From contig DAOPJM010000024.1 in NCBI GenBank assembly GCA_035399665.1, positions 1 through 27,266 of the forward strand: 27,266 nt of DNA, read 5' to 3'. Below are positions 16,245 through 24,422 of this stretch, piece after piece. The notes below the pieces were generated by a model. It saw nothing but the letters and a program-made list of their open reading frames with translations, was not told where the DNA came from and did no database searches. Each line of letters starts with the position of its first letter. Within the stretch, counting starts at the first letter, position 1. The position numbers and the translations under genes are program-made. The DNA comes from DAOPJM01 sp035399665. GTDB lineage: Bacteria > Bacillota > Clostridia > Christensenellales > CAG-138.

Positions 16245-19200
16245 GGCGGCGTTTAGTCAAGTGCATAACGATTGCTTTGGCGGTGCTGCTGCTGTCGGCC
16301 TGTGTTCCTGTTGCCGAAACATCCAAGACCCCAAAGGGCAAGCTTGTCATTAACGAAGTGATGAGCCAAAATAAAGGGTATCTATATAAATCGGGAACGC
16401 CCGACTGGATTGAACTGTACAACGCGGGAGAGGGCGAGGTCAATCTCTCAGCCTACATGCTTGAAGATAAATCGGACAACGCGCCTGCAGTACTGCCGAA
16501 CGTCGTACTCAAACCGCATGAGTATATTCTCATATACTGCGACAAGGACAAAACGGGGGAGTATGGCGAGCTGTCAGTTGATTTTGCGCTCTCGGCGGCG
16601 GGGGATATGCTTACCCTGTATGACATAAGCGGCAGCATATTGCAGCGGCTTGAGCTGCCTCGCCTGAGCGCGGATATTTCCTTCGCCCGCCGCGCTGACG
16701 GAGGATATGCCTATTGCGCAAAGCCCACGGCCAACGCCGCCAATGACGACAGCGCGTTGTATGACAGCCTCGCTATGGCCGAGACCGCGAGGCAGAGCGC
16801 GCTTTTGACGGACTGCCCGATAGTTATCAACGAGGTCGTGTCAAAGTGCCAAGGCTGTGCGCATTGCTCCTGCGGCAAGGCCGCCGATTGGGCAGAGCTG
16901 TACAACCCAACGGACGAACCCTTCTCCCTTGACGGCTTCGCCCTTGCAAACGATGTTATGGATTATGGCAAGCTTCTTGCAAAAGGGCTGATTATTGAGC
17001 CACATTCTTATCTTGTTATTTATGGCTGCGACTGCGGCGCACAAGACGCCGCCGACTTCCGATTGTCATCATCCGGCGCGACCCTGTATCTGCTTTACGG
17101 CTGCTCTAAGCCATTACTTACATTAGAAATACCCGCTCTGCCCACCGATATGTCCTTTGCACACGATGCACAAGGCGAGTACGGCTATTGTCTGCTGCCC
17201 ACGCCCAACGCGAAAAACAACGCTGTATCAGTCACTATTACCCCCGCAGCGTCAGACAGGAGCGGCGATCTTTACATCAGCGAGCTTGCGCCCAAGGGCA
17301 GCGCGGCGGTGATTGATGCGTACGGGCAGAATTCGGACTGGGCGGAGCTGTACAACCCTACGGATAAGACCATATCGACCGAAGGGTATTTCTTGAGCTG
17401 CGACGCCAAGGAGCTTCTGTCGTGGGCTTTACCCGCTGTGGAGATACCGCCCCAAGGCTATCTGCTGGTGTTTCTGTCGGGAAAGACGGGCATGGACGGG
17501 GAGCTTCATGCGCCATTCAGACTGTCCCTTGGCGAGACGCTGTACCTAACCAACGCGCAAAGCTACAAAGCCGATTCGATAACCGTCCCGACAGACGCGT
17601 CAGGGCGTACCTTAGGCATGGATGACAACGGCACGCCGGTAAGCTATGAGTACGCTACGCCCCTTAGGGAGAACTCGCCGCATGTCGCGGCGGACGATCC
17701 CGAATGCTTTTACTCACGGGGCGTGTATATAAACGAGGTAGTAGCGGCGCACGGGGCAAAATCAGGCGAGAACGATTGGATAGAGCTTAGGAACGGCGGA
17801 GCTGCGGCGGTATTGCTTGAGGGCTGGTTTTTGACCGACAGCATGGAGCGGACACACAAATGGGCGTTGAGCGGTTCGGTCGAAGCGGACGGGTACTTCG
17901 TCTTTGAAGCCGAGGACTTGGGCGTGTCACAAAGCGGGGAAACAATATACCTTATCAACGCGTCAGGCGACGTGGTTGACAGCTTCAGCAGCGGAGTTTT
18001 GTGCGCGGGCGTCAGCTCGGGCAGGCTTATGAATGACAATACCGTTGACCGTGTATTTTTTACCACTCCCACTAAGGGCGCTGAAAACAGCGGGGCATAC
18101 TGCTTCGGCTACACCTCTCAGCCCGTGTTGTCGGAAAACAAGCTGTACCATGATACAGGCTTTGCCCTAAAAATAAGCTGCGCAACGCAAGGGGCTGTGA
18201 TATATTATACCACCGACGGCTCAAAGCCCACAGTCGATTCGAAGCGGTATACCGAGCCTGTTGAGGTTTCATCGTCGCTTTCGATACGCGCCGCGGCGTT
18301 TTATGACGGGCTGCTGCCCTCGTTTGAGTGCATGGCCAATTACCTTTTTGTCGAACCGCATACAGTCCCCGTGGTTTGCCTGACGCTGGACAGCTCCGAC
18401 TTTAGCGTACTCTACAATGTGACCGAAAGAGCGGACATAGTAGAAAGGTACGCATTGTGTTCATACTATGAAACCAATGGTGAACAAGGGATAAGCTTTC
18501 CCTGTGGGCTGAAAGCAAAGGGCAGAGGGTCGCTTTCGTATCAGCAAAAATCCATGACCATGAAGCTCAGAGCCGCGTACGGAATGGACAGCGTAAGCTA
18601 TCCTTTCTTCGATGATTATGAGTTCACCGAGTTTTGGGCGCTGTCCCTGCGATGCGGCGGACAGGATATTGACAATGCGATAATCCGTGACAGCCTCGTT
18701 TCCCGCGCCGCGCTGGGGCTAAATGTGGACTGCGGCGCGTCGCGTCCCGTTGTGGTATATGTCAACGGCGCTTACTTTGGCTTGTACGCTCTTATAGAGG
18801 AGATGAACGCGGATTACTTCACAACGCATTACGGGGTATCTGACGACGACATGGAGGTCATCAATCAGAATCGCACCGCCAAGACAGGAACCGCCGAAGC
18901 CTTCCTTGCCATGCGTCGGGCGTTGACGCACACGGACTATTCCATTGACGCGAATTTTGAGGAGCTGAAGCGATATGTCGACGTGGAGGCGTTCACGGAT
19001 TACATAATTATACAGACACTGGTCGGCAATACCGATGTGCTGAATCAGAAGTATGCGCGTTCAACGGACGGAACCTTGAAGTGGCGCCCCGTGCTGTTTG
19101 ATTTGGACTACGCCTATACCAACTCGAACAGTTCAATACTTAGCTGTTATCTGTGGGACAGTGAAATCAGGACGTCGGCGGAAAGCAGCGTTGCGATTAA

Positions 19201-19543
19201 CAACGATTTCTTCCGCGCCCTTGTTCAGAACGAGGGTTGGCGGCAGCGCTTTGTTGAACGCTATGTGGAGATAGCTTATGGTGCGTTCGACACGGACAGA
19301 ATTAGTGGGCTTGTGGATTTGCTGGCGGGGGAGATACGTCCTGAAATGGGGCGGCAGGTAGAACGCTGGAATATGCATAGCTCTGTATCGGCTTGGGAGA
19401 ATGAAATAGAACAGCTGAAGACTTGCGTACAGTTACGCCGTGACAAGGCTTTAGAGGAGCTGCGCCGAGGCTTTGACCTGACTCGGGAGGAGCTGGACGC
19501 ATTGACCGCGCAGTATTCCGCCAAGGACGGAGGTGGACAATGA
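16241..19543 (+). CDS. Lipoprotein with four lamin-tail domains, chitobiase-type C domain and CotH kinase domain
   Basis: 1100 residues from GTG 16241, overlapping the LRR stop as GTGA. Lipobox LLSAC places the lipidated Cys at 21. Four lamin-tail (LTD) domains follow at about 35-138, 193-297, 344-448 and 495-585, each opening with 'INEV' or 'ISEL' and containing 'DWIELYN' or 'DWAELYNPTD'. A beta-sandwich resembling CHB_HEX_C_1 lies at 632-703 ('GAVIYYTTDGSKPTVDS'). The CotH domain spans about 710-1075, with 'SYQQKSMTMKLR', 'FGLYALIEEMNADYF' and the acidic 'VLFDLDYAY' that likely binds metal-ATP. CotH is an atypical kinase that phosphorylates spore coat proteins in Bacillus; secreted versions with LTDs are common in Clostridia and their targets are unknown. 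The second LTD contains a CxxCxxCxC insertion (203-211). Its last four bases overlap the start of the carboxypeptidase gene. Confidence 0.88.
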   Translation: MRRRLVKCITIALAVLLLSACVPVAETSKTPKGKLVINEVMSQNKGYLYKSGTPDWIELYNAGEGEVNLSAYMLEDKSDNAPAVLPNVVLKPHEYILIYCDKDKTGEYGELSVDFALSAAGDMLTLYDISGSILQRLELPRLSADISFARRADGGYAYCAKPTANAANDDSALYDSLAMAETARQSALLTDCPIVINEVVSKCQGCAHCSCGKAADWAELYNPTDEPFSLDGFALANDVMDYGKLLAKGLIIEPHSYLVIYGCDCGAQDAADFRLSSSGATLYLLYGCSKPLLTLEIPALPTDMSFAHDAQGEYGYCLLPTPNAKNNAVSVTITPAASDRSGDLYISELAPKGSAAVIDAYGQNSDWAELYNPTDKTISTEGYFLSCDAKELLSWALPAVEIPPQGYLLVFLSGKTGMDGELHAPFRLSLGETLYLTNAQSYKADSITVPTDASGRTLGMDDNGTPVSYEYATPLRENSPHVAADDPECFYSRGVYINEVVAAHGAKSGENDWIELRNGGAAAVLLEGWFLTDSMERTHKWALSGSVEADGYFVFEAEDLGVSQSGETIYLINASGDVVDSFSSGVLCAGVSSGRLMNDNTVDRVFFTTPTKGAENSGAYCFGYTSQPVLSENKLYHDTGFALKISCATQGAVIYYTTDGSKPTVDSKRYTEPVEVSSSLSIRAAAFYDGLLPSFECMANYLFVEPHTVPVVCLTLDSSDFSVLYNVTERADIVERYALCSYYETNGEQGISFPCGLKAKGRGSLSYQQKSMTMKLRAAYGMDSVSYPFFDDYEFTEFWALSLRCGGQDIDNAIIRDSLVSRAALGLNVDCGASRPVVVYVNGAYFGLYALIEEMNADYFTTHYGVSDDDMEVINQNRTAKTGTAEAFLAMRRALTHTDYSIDANFEELKRYVDVEAFTDYIIIQTLVGNTDVLNQKYARSTDGTLKWRPVLFDLDYAYTNSNSSILSCYLWDSEIRTSAESSVAINNDFFRALVQNEGWRQRFVERYVEIAYGAFDTDRISGLVDLLAGEIRPEMGRQVERWNMHSSVSAWENEIEQLKTCVQLRRDKALEELRRGFDLTREELDALTAQYSAKDGGGQ

Positions 19544-20970
19544 AGCGTTTTGCCGCCGTGATAACAGCGATACTCCTGCTGCTTGCGGCCGTAACCGTCT
19601 CCGCTGATTTCGAGGACGCCGAAAGCGCGAAGCAGTCCGTGGAGAGGGGTATCAGCGCGTCGAATGTCTATGTTTGCGACTCCGTTGACGTCGAGAACGC
19701 CTACTTTGTTCGAAACGAGCATACCCGCGTCGCTCCCGCAAGCACAACAAAGATTATGACCTGCGTTTTGGCGCTTGAGAGCTGCGACCTGGACGAGCCT
19801 GTGACCGTCCCTGACGAGGGCGCGACCTTGGGCGGAGACAACTCCGAAATGGGGTTGGCGGAGGGCGAGACTCTGCGCATGGAGGATTTGCTGTACGGGC
19901 TGATGTTGCGCTCCGCCAACGACGCCGCGAACACCATAGCTATACATATCGGCGGTTCGATTGAGGGGTTCACCGCCCTCATGAATGAGAAGGCACAGGC
20001 GCTTGGACTTAGCGACACGCGGTTTACCAATCCTCGCGGGGTCAATCGCGAGGGACATTATTCATCGGCCTATGATATGGCGGTACTGACGCGGTACGCC
20101 ATGCAAAACGAGGTATTCAGGACTGTTGTCAGGACAAAGGAATACAATGTGCCGTCCAACGACGTCAGAAGACAAGAGCTGACGTTTACCAACCGCAACA
20201 GGCTGATCTCGGACAGGGAAAGCTCATCATGCTATTATAGGTATGCCGTTGGGGTCAAGACAGGTACCTCAACCGCGGGCTGCTGTCTCGTTTCGGCGGC
20301 CACCCGTGAGGACGTTACCGTAATTTGCGTGCAGCTTGGCATGACGGGCATGGATACCGACGCTCACCGCCATGAGGAGCTGTGCCGCGACGCTAAGGCC
20401 ATGTTTGAATATATATTCAATTATGAGTACTCCTATGTCAGAGCAAAGGAGCTGATAGGGAGCTTCCGCTTTGAAGTCGGGCTTGAAGGCTCGTTTGAAC
20501 CGCTGAAGGTGTATGCGCAGCTTGAGGGCCTGTGCTGCTATCGCCCAAACGATGAAATTGAGCTGCTGCGCCAAGGTGACGCCGAGTTCGAGACCGCCTG
20601 CGAATTGTATGTGACGGCAGCGCCGATAGAGGCTGGGAGCAAAGTCGGGGCTGTTACCTTCTCATACGGCGGAAGGGCATGGTATACCGCGGAGCTTTAC
20701 GCACAGGTTGAGCTGCCATTAAGTCCCACACCCTCTCCGACGGTCACGCCTGCGCCGACGCCCAACTTGACCGCCGAGCCGACCGCAGAGCCGAGCGATA
20801 CGCCAACGTACAGCCCGTTTTGCAGCCCCGCGCCGATGGTCGGGCGCAAGGACGGCAACGCCTTGATTTGGGTTTTCTTCGCGGGTTTAGCCGTGGCGTT
20901 GGGGTTGATAGCGGCCGCGATAATCCTGTTTGCGTCAGGGACAAAGCGCGGCGGAAGGCGGGGTAAGTAA
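19540..20970 (+). CDS. D-alanyl-D-alanine carboxypeptidase (peptidase S11)
   Basis: 476 residues. A signal peptide (1-22) precedes an S11 penicillin-binding domain with all three catalytic motifs: S68-T-T-K71, S125-A-N127 and K240-T-G242. 'NPRGVNREGHYSSAYDMA' is typical of the DacF/PBP5 group. A C-terminal beta domain (about 300-395) and a Pro/Thr linker (about 396-430) lead to a membrane helix (about 440-465) and a basic tail, which anchors the enzyme with its active site outside. It removes the terminal D-Ala of peptidoglycan stem peptides and so limits cross-linking. The ATG overlaps the CotH stop as ATGA, with GGAGG at 19529-19533, so a wall-trimming enzyme is produced together with three other surface proteins. 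DacF-type genes usually sit near sporulation or scpAB genes; this context is different. Confidence 0.93.
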   Translation: MKRFAAVITAILLLLAAVTVSADFEDAESAKQSVERGISASNVYVCDSVDVENAYFVRNEHTRVAPASTTKIMTCVLALESCDLDEPVTVPDEGATLGGDNSEMGLAEGETLRMEDLLYGLMLRSANDAANTIAIHIGGSIEGFTALMNEKAQALGLSDTRFTNPRGVNREGHYSSAYDMAVLTRYAMQNEVFRTVVRTKEYNVPSNDVRRQELTFTNRNRLISDRESSSCYYRYAVGVKTGTSTAGCCLVSAATREDVTVICVQLGMTGMDTDAHRHEELCRDAKAMFEYIFNYEYSYVRAKELIGSFRFEVGLEGSFEPLKVYAQLEGLCCYRPNDEIELLRQGDAEFETACELYVTAAPIEAGSKVGAVTFSYGGRAWYTAELYAQVELPLSPTPSPTVTPAPTPNLTAEPTAEPSDTPTYSPFCSPAPMVGRKDGNALIWVFFAGLAVALGLIAAAIILFASGTKRGGRRGK

Positions 20971-20994
20971 AGGAGTTAAGTACTTTGTGGCGGC

Positions 20995-21018
20995 TGCCTT
21001 TGTCAAGGCAAAGCTTTT
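20995..21018 (+). terminator. Weak candidate terminator after the carboxypeptidase gene
   Basis: TGCCTT-TGTC-AAGGCA forms a 6-bp stem with a 4-nt loop, followed after AAGC by TTTT. The stem and T run are short, so this is a marginal call. Confidence 0.35.
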
Positions 21019-21038
21019 GTCAAATGGCTCTCACGCGC

Positions 21039-21067
21039 TTGACTTAATTCGGGGGAAATAGTACAAT
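21039..21067 (+). promoter_or_regulatory. SigA-type promoter of the HAD phosphatase-nadE unit
   Basis: TTGACT (21039-21044) and TACAAT (21062-21067) are separated by 17 bp, 34 bp before the start codon at 21102. Confidence 0.7.
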
Positions 21068-21101
21068 TACCGCAAAACAAAAACTACGAAGGAAGAATTC
21101 T

Positions 21102-21746
21102 ATGAAGCTTGCTATATTCGACTTGGACGGAACCCTCTGCAACACCCTAAAGGACATCGCGGATTCGCTGAACCGTGCGCTCACGCAGGCACAGTTCCCG
21201 ACCTTCAGCTATGAGCAGGTGAATTCCATGGTGGGCAAGAGTATCAGCTATATGTGCCAGCGAGCCATGCCCAAAGGCCATGAGAACGACTGGGGCAAGG
21301 TTAAGACGCTGTACTACAAAGATTACAGTCTGCACCTTGCGGACAGCACCCTTCCCTATGATGGGATAGTCGAGACGCTGTACGCGCTGCGCGACAGAGG
21401 CTACACCATAGCCTGTGTAACCAACAAACCCCACGCCCACGCCGTGGCGATGCTGACAAAGCTGTTTCCGCACAATGGCGAGATTTTCGCGCAGATTCAG
21501 GGACAGTCCAACAAGTTCGCGCTCAAGCCCGACCCCGAGACTCTGCTTTTCGTGATTCAGAACTTGGGCGCACAGCTTGACGACTGCGTTTACGTCGGTG
21601 ATTCCGAGGTGGATGTACAGTTTGCCAAGAACACGGGCCTGCCCATGATAGGCTGCGCTTGGGGCTTTAGGGGCAAAGACGCCCTCGTCAAGGCGGGCGC
21701 AAGCTGCATAGCCGAGACGCCAAAGGATCTTCTAAACATACTGTAA
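21102..21746 (+). CDS. HAD hydrolase, phosphoglycolate phosphatase-like
   Basis: 214 residues, a usual length for subfamily IA HAD phosphatases. Motif I is 'FDLDGTLCNT' with nucleophile D7 and acid D9, motif II is in 'CVTNKP', motif III Lys is in 'LKPDPE', and motif IV is 'YVGDSEVDV'. A helical cap (about residues 15-85) lies between motifs I and II. The closest described activity is phosphoglycolate phosphatase (Gph), but such enzymes often dephosphorylate several small phosphates. It is transcribed from the promoter at 21039-21067 and lies 12 bp before nadE, so the two are probably co-expressed. The family is certain; the substrate is not. Confidence 0.88.
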   Translation: MKLAIFDLDGTLCNTLKDIADSLNRALTQAQFPTFSYEQVNSMVGKSISYMCQRAMPKGHENDWGKVKTLYYKDYSLHLADSTLPYDGIVETLYALRDRGYTIACVTNKPHAHAVAMLTKLFPHNGEIFAQIQGQSNKFALKPDPETLLFVIQNLGAQLDDCVYVGDSEVDVQFAKNTGLPMIGCAWGFRGKDALVKAGASCIAETPKDLLNIL

Positions 21747-21758
21747 GGAGGCAAAGCC

Positions 21759-22499
21759 ATGTTTGACGCCGAAAGGGTAAAGAACGACATAACGGCTTGG
21801 ATACGCGAGTGGTTCAGCGAGAATGGCGAGGGCTGCAACGCCGTTATTGGCATATCGGGCGGCAAGGACAGCTCCGTGGCCGCGGCGCTCTGCGTCGAGG
21901 CTCTGGGCAAGGACCGCGTAATCGGCGTGCTTATGCCCAAAGGGGTTCAGTTCGATATAGACGTCTCACACCAAGTGGTCGAGTTCTTGGGCATAAGGCA
22001 TTTTGTCGTCAACATCGAGGGTATTTATGACGCGGCGGTCGAAGCCATTATGACGAGCGTCCCCGAGCCGTCCCGCCAGACCCTTGTCAACCTTTCGCCG
22101 CGCATACGCATGACGGTGCTGTACGCGATTTCACAGTCCAATAACGGCAGAGTTGCCAACACCTGCAACCTTTCGGAGGATTACGTTGGTTACTCCACCC
22201 GTTGGGGCGACGCCACGGGCGACTTTTCGCCGCTGTCCAAGCTCACCGTGCAGGAGGTCAAGGCGGTTGGACACGCCTTGGGTCTGCCCTATGATATAGT
22301 CGAAAAGGTCCCGATAGACGGGCTTTGCGGGCTAACCGATGAGGATAATTTGGGCTTCACCTACGCCGCGCTTGACCGCTATATCCGCACGGGCGTCTGT
22401 GAGGACGAGGAGGTAAAGGCGTCTATCGACCGTAAGCACAGGCTAAACGAGTTCAAGATGAAGGTGATTCCCGCCTTCCCATATACCCCCAAGGAGTAG
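21759..22499 (+). CDS. nadE: Ammonia-dependent NAD+ synthetase NadE
   Basis: 246 residues of the N-type ATP pyrophosphatase fold, with P-loop SGGKDS at 33-38 and the NadE-specific segments 'NTCNLSEDYVGYSTRWGDA' and 'DGLCGLTDEDNLG'. It converts deamido-NAD+ to NAD+ with ATP and ammonia. No N-terminal glutaminase (nitrilase) domain is present, so it should use free ammonia. AAGGAGG at 21745-21751 overlaps the HAD stop codon and sets the ATG. A terminator at 22530-22556 ends the unit. NAD supply next to a HAD phosphatase is not a diagnostic pairing. Confidence 0.94.
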   Translation: MFDAERVKNDITAWIREWFSENGEGCNAVIGISGGKDSSVAAALCVEALGKDRVIGVLMPKGVQFDIDVSHQVVEFLGIRHFVVNIEGIYDAAVEAIMTSVPEPSRQTLVNLSPRIRMTVLYAISQSNNGRVANTCNLSEDYVGYSTRWGDATGDFSPLSKLTVQEVKAVGHALGLPYDIVEKVPIDGLCGLTDEDNLGFTYAALDRYIRTGVCEDEEVKASIDRKHRLNEFKMKVIPAFPYTPKE

Positions 22500-22529
22500 G
22501 AAAGCATTAACAGCATAGAGCAATCACAG

Positions 22530-22556
22530 CCGCAGCGGGCAACCGCCGCGGTTTTT
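22530..22556 (+). terminator. Rho-independent terminator after nadE
   Basis: CCGCAGCGG (22530-22538), a GCAA loop, CCGCCGCGG (22543-22551, one central mismatch) and TTTTT (22552-22556). Confidence 0.85.
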
Positions 22557-22696
22557 CGCGCTGTTTTGGGCGCAATTAAGGCCGTAAACGGGCTGAGAAA
22601 TAATATATTATTTTCTTTACTGTAAAAACGGCTTTGTAAAGGGCTATCTATAGAGAGCAGAATTGCTCCAACACATATGAAAGGGAGGATAAGAAC

Positions 22697-23191
22697 ATGG
22701 ACGAAAGAAAAGACAAGCACAATGGCAAGCCGGAGGAAACGAACGAGAAAGCGGAGAGCTGCCAAGAACAAGCTGAAGTTGAGAGCATAGCAAGGTATAG
22801 GTCTGCAAAGCGGAGCAGAGACATGGCTGAGGCGGAAGCGATTTTGTCACGGGATCCGTTGGCGTTGTTTATGCAAAGCTATATTCACGGAGTCTGCGTA
22901 TCGAAGAAGTATCATACGGAGATTGAGCTACAGGCATACACAAACGGATACTTTGACGCTTCGGTGCATTTTGACAAATGGAAGGACATAGCGCCGACAG
23001 AAATGCAGACTGAGTGTATGCGGTCGATCTTGGGCTACATGGTTTTTAGGATAGCGCAAATGAGCGAGGGAGAAATCATGTCAAAGCTTGAGTCGGACGA
23101 TAAGCTGTTTCCCGCGCAGCGTGATGAATTCGACAAATTATTCGATTCCGTTGACGACAGCATATTGGATGACGATTTTGATGATGAGTAG
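22697..23191 (+). CDS. Hypothetical acidic cytosolic protein
   Basis: 164 residues with AAGGGAGG at 22681-22688 as ribosome binding site. I do not recognise the family. Residues 1-50 are highly charged and probably helical or disordered. Residues 55-140 look like a small helical domain with aromatic residues ('LALFMQSYIHGVCVSKKYH', 'LQAYTNGYFDASVHFDKW'). The C terminus is an acidic tail of Asp/Glu. There is no signal peptide or membrane helix. The VWA gene follows 120 bp downstream with no strong terminator, so the two may work together: the acidic tail or helical domain could be a partner of the VWA domain. That is inference from proximity only. Confidence 0.72.
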   Translation: MDERKDKHNGKPEETNEKAESCQEQAEVESIARYRSAKRSRDMAEAEAILSRDPLALFMQSYIHGVCVSKKYHTEIELQAYTNGYFDASVHFDKWKDIAPTEMQTECMRSILGYMVFRIAQMSEGEIMSKLESDDKLFPAQRDEFDKLFDSVDDSILDDDFDDE

Positions 23192-23237
23192 TATGAAAAC
23201 CACAGGCTGTTCAAAGGGAGAGCCTGAATATGAAAAT

Positions 23238-23254
23238 GTCGCTTGGCAAGCGAC
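23238..23254 (+). promoter_or_regulatory. Perfect hairpin between the acidic-protein gene and the VWA gene
   Basis: GTCGCTT-GGC-AAGCGAC is a 7-bp perfect stem with a 3-nt loop, followed by CTTTT. It could be a partial terminator or an mRNA stability element that changes the ratio of the two proteins. Confidence 0.4.
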
Positions 23255-23311
23255 CTTTTGGAGGCAATACAGAGCTATCATATGTTCATCAGAATAAAGG
23301 AGGCAACGAAG

Positions 23312-23968
23312 ATGAACAAGGACTTAACACAACTCGTCATGATACTGGACAGGTCAGGCTCCATGGGCGGTAGGGAGGATGACACAATCGGCGGCTATAA
23401 CTCATTCTTGGACAAGCAGAGAAAGCAAGAGGGCTGCTGTCTTGTCACAACGGTGCTGTTTGACGACAGATGCGAGCTGCTGCATGAGCGCAAGGACGTT
23501 GAGAAGATAGCTCCGCTCACGCAAAACGACTACTATGTGAGGGGCTGTACCGCGCTTTTGGACGCGGTGGGGCGCAGTATTCGCATGATGGTCAACGTGC
23601 AGCGCAAGGCGAATGAGGATGACAGGGCGGCTAACGTTGTGTTCGTGATAATCACCGACGGTTACGAGAACGCCAGCCGCGAATTCAGCTTCGAGCAGAT
23701 TCGCACGATGATAGAGCGCGAGAAGATGGAGTACGGCTGGGAGTTTATCTTCTTGGGCGCGAATATCGACGCGGTTGCCGCCGCCTCGCGCATAGGCATA
23801 AACAAAGAGAGAGCGTCATGCTATCACTCCGATTCGCGAGGCACTCGCCTCAACTACGACGCGTTGTCCGACGCGGTGCATTGTATGCGCGAAAGCGGAC
23901 ACATATCCGAGGATTGGAGCGCGACGATAGCCGCTGACTTCTCATCCAGAAAGCGAGACGACGACTAA
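23312..23968 (+). CDS. Small cytosolic VWA-domain protein
   Basis: 218 residues from the ATG at 23312, fixed by AAAGGAGG at 23296-23303. The frame is open upstream to 23243, but that part lacks a good ribosome binding site. The whole protein is one von Willebrand A domain. The MIDAS motif DRSGSMG is at about residues 13-19, a conserved Thr is in 'VRGCTALLDAVG', and the third metal-site Asp is in 'VFVIITDGYENAS'. There is no signal peptide, so it is an intracellular VWA of the type found with AAA+ ATPases, tellurite-resistance or phage-defence genes; none of those partners is seen here. Its only near neighbour is the acidic hypothetical gene upstream. Intact MIDAS residues predict Mg2+-dependent protein binding. 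Confidence 0.88.
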   Translation: MNKDLTQLVMILDRSGSMGGREDDTIGGYNSFLDKQRKQEGCCLVTTVLFDDRCELLHERKDVEKIAPLTQNDYYVRGCTALLDAVGRSIRMMVNVQRKANEDDRAANVVFVIITDGYENASREFSFEQIRTMIEREKMEYGWEFIFLGANIDAVAAASRIGINKERASCYHSDSRGTRLNYDALSDAVHCMRESGHISEDWSATIAADFSSRKRDDD

Positions 23969-23985
23969 ACGAAACAGCATATCAA

Positions 23986-24004
23986 AAGATCACATTGGGA
24001 TCTT
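23986..24004 (+). terminator. Hairpin after the VWA gene
   Basis: AAGATC (23986-23991) pairs with GATCTT (23999-24004) across a 7-nt loop. A second, stronger inverted repeat, GCGCGGC (24010-24016) and GCCGCGC (24031-24037), follows. Neither has a T run, so rho-independent termination is only possible, not clear. Confidence 0.35.
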
Positions 24005-24059
24005 ATATAGCGCGGCTCTTGTTCGGGAGGGCCGCGCCTCCTGTTGCGCTGCGCCAACC

Positions 24060-24190
24060 CTGTGTCATCCTATTGCAAAGCCGAAGGATTTTCCAAAAAA
24101 GCTTCAAAGTCAAGAGCCGCTCTCCCGTGACAACCACCGATAATGCAGGGGGAACGGCGTTACCCCTTATCCCACGGGGGAGCGCCCNNN
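24060..24190. repeat. Dispersed repeat, copy B, running into the assembly gap
   Basis: Shares TGTCATCCTATTG (24063-24075), CCGAAGGA (24081-24088), AGTCAAGAGCCGCTC (24108-24122) and GGGGAGCGCC (about 24177-24186) with the region 5306-5425, partly in a different order. The block also has a hairpin-forming GGGGGAAC-GGC-GTTACCCC. It is non-coding and lies directly beside the N run. Confidence 0.5.
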
Positions 24191-24287
24191 NNNNNNNNNN
24201 NNNNNNNNNNNNNNNNNNNNNNNNNNNNNNNNNNNNNNNNNNNNNNNNNNNNNNNNNNNNNNNNNNNNNNNNNNNNNNNNNNNNNNN
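24188..24287. other. Assembly gap of 100 N
   Basis: Exactly 100 undetermined bases, the conventional size for a scaffold join of unknown length. The known sequence on the left ends in AGCGCCC and on the right begins with AGCGCCC, so the contigs probably broke inside a repeat. Confidence 0.97.
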
Positions 24288-24393
24288 AGCGCCCCTATCC
24301 CCGCAAGCATTTCCTACAAGTTAGCCTCTTGCCTGACAGCGCGGCGCCATGACGCCGGAATGAGTTGTTTTTGTAACATCGTCCGGCAAGCCG

Positions 24394-24422
24394 TTGACAG
24401 CCACCCACGCAGGCGGTAAAAT
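24394..24422 (+). promoter_or_regulatory. SigA-type promoter of the lipoprotein gene
   Basis: TTGACA (24394-24399) and TAAAAT (24417-24422) with a 17-bp spacer, 33 bp before the start codon at 24456. Confidence 0.7.

Noticed and set aside
23193..23297. 34-codon frame between the acidic-protein gene and the VWA gene
   Set aside because: It has no good ribosome binding site and no recognisable feature, and a hairpin lies inside it; too weak to annotate.
23995..24324. Open frames spanning the N run
   Set aside because: They depend on undetermined bases and show no domain or ribosome binding site.
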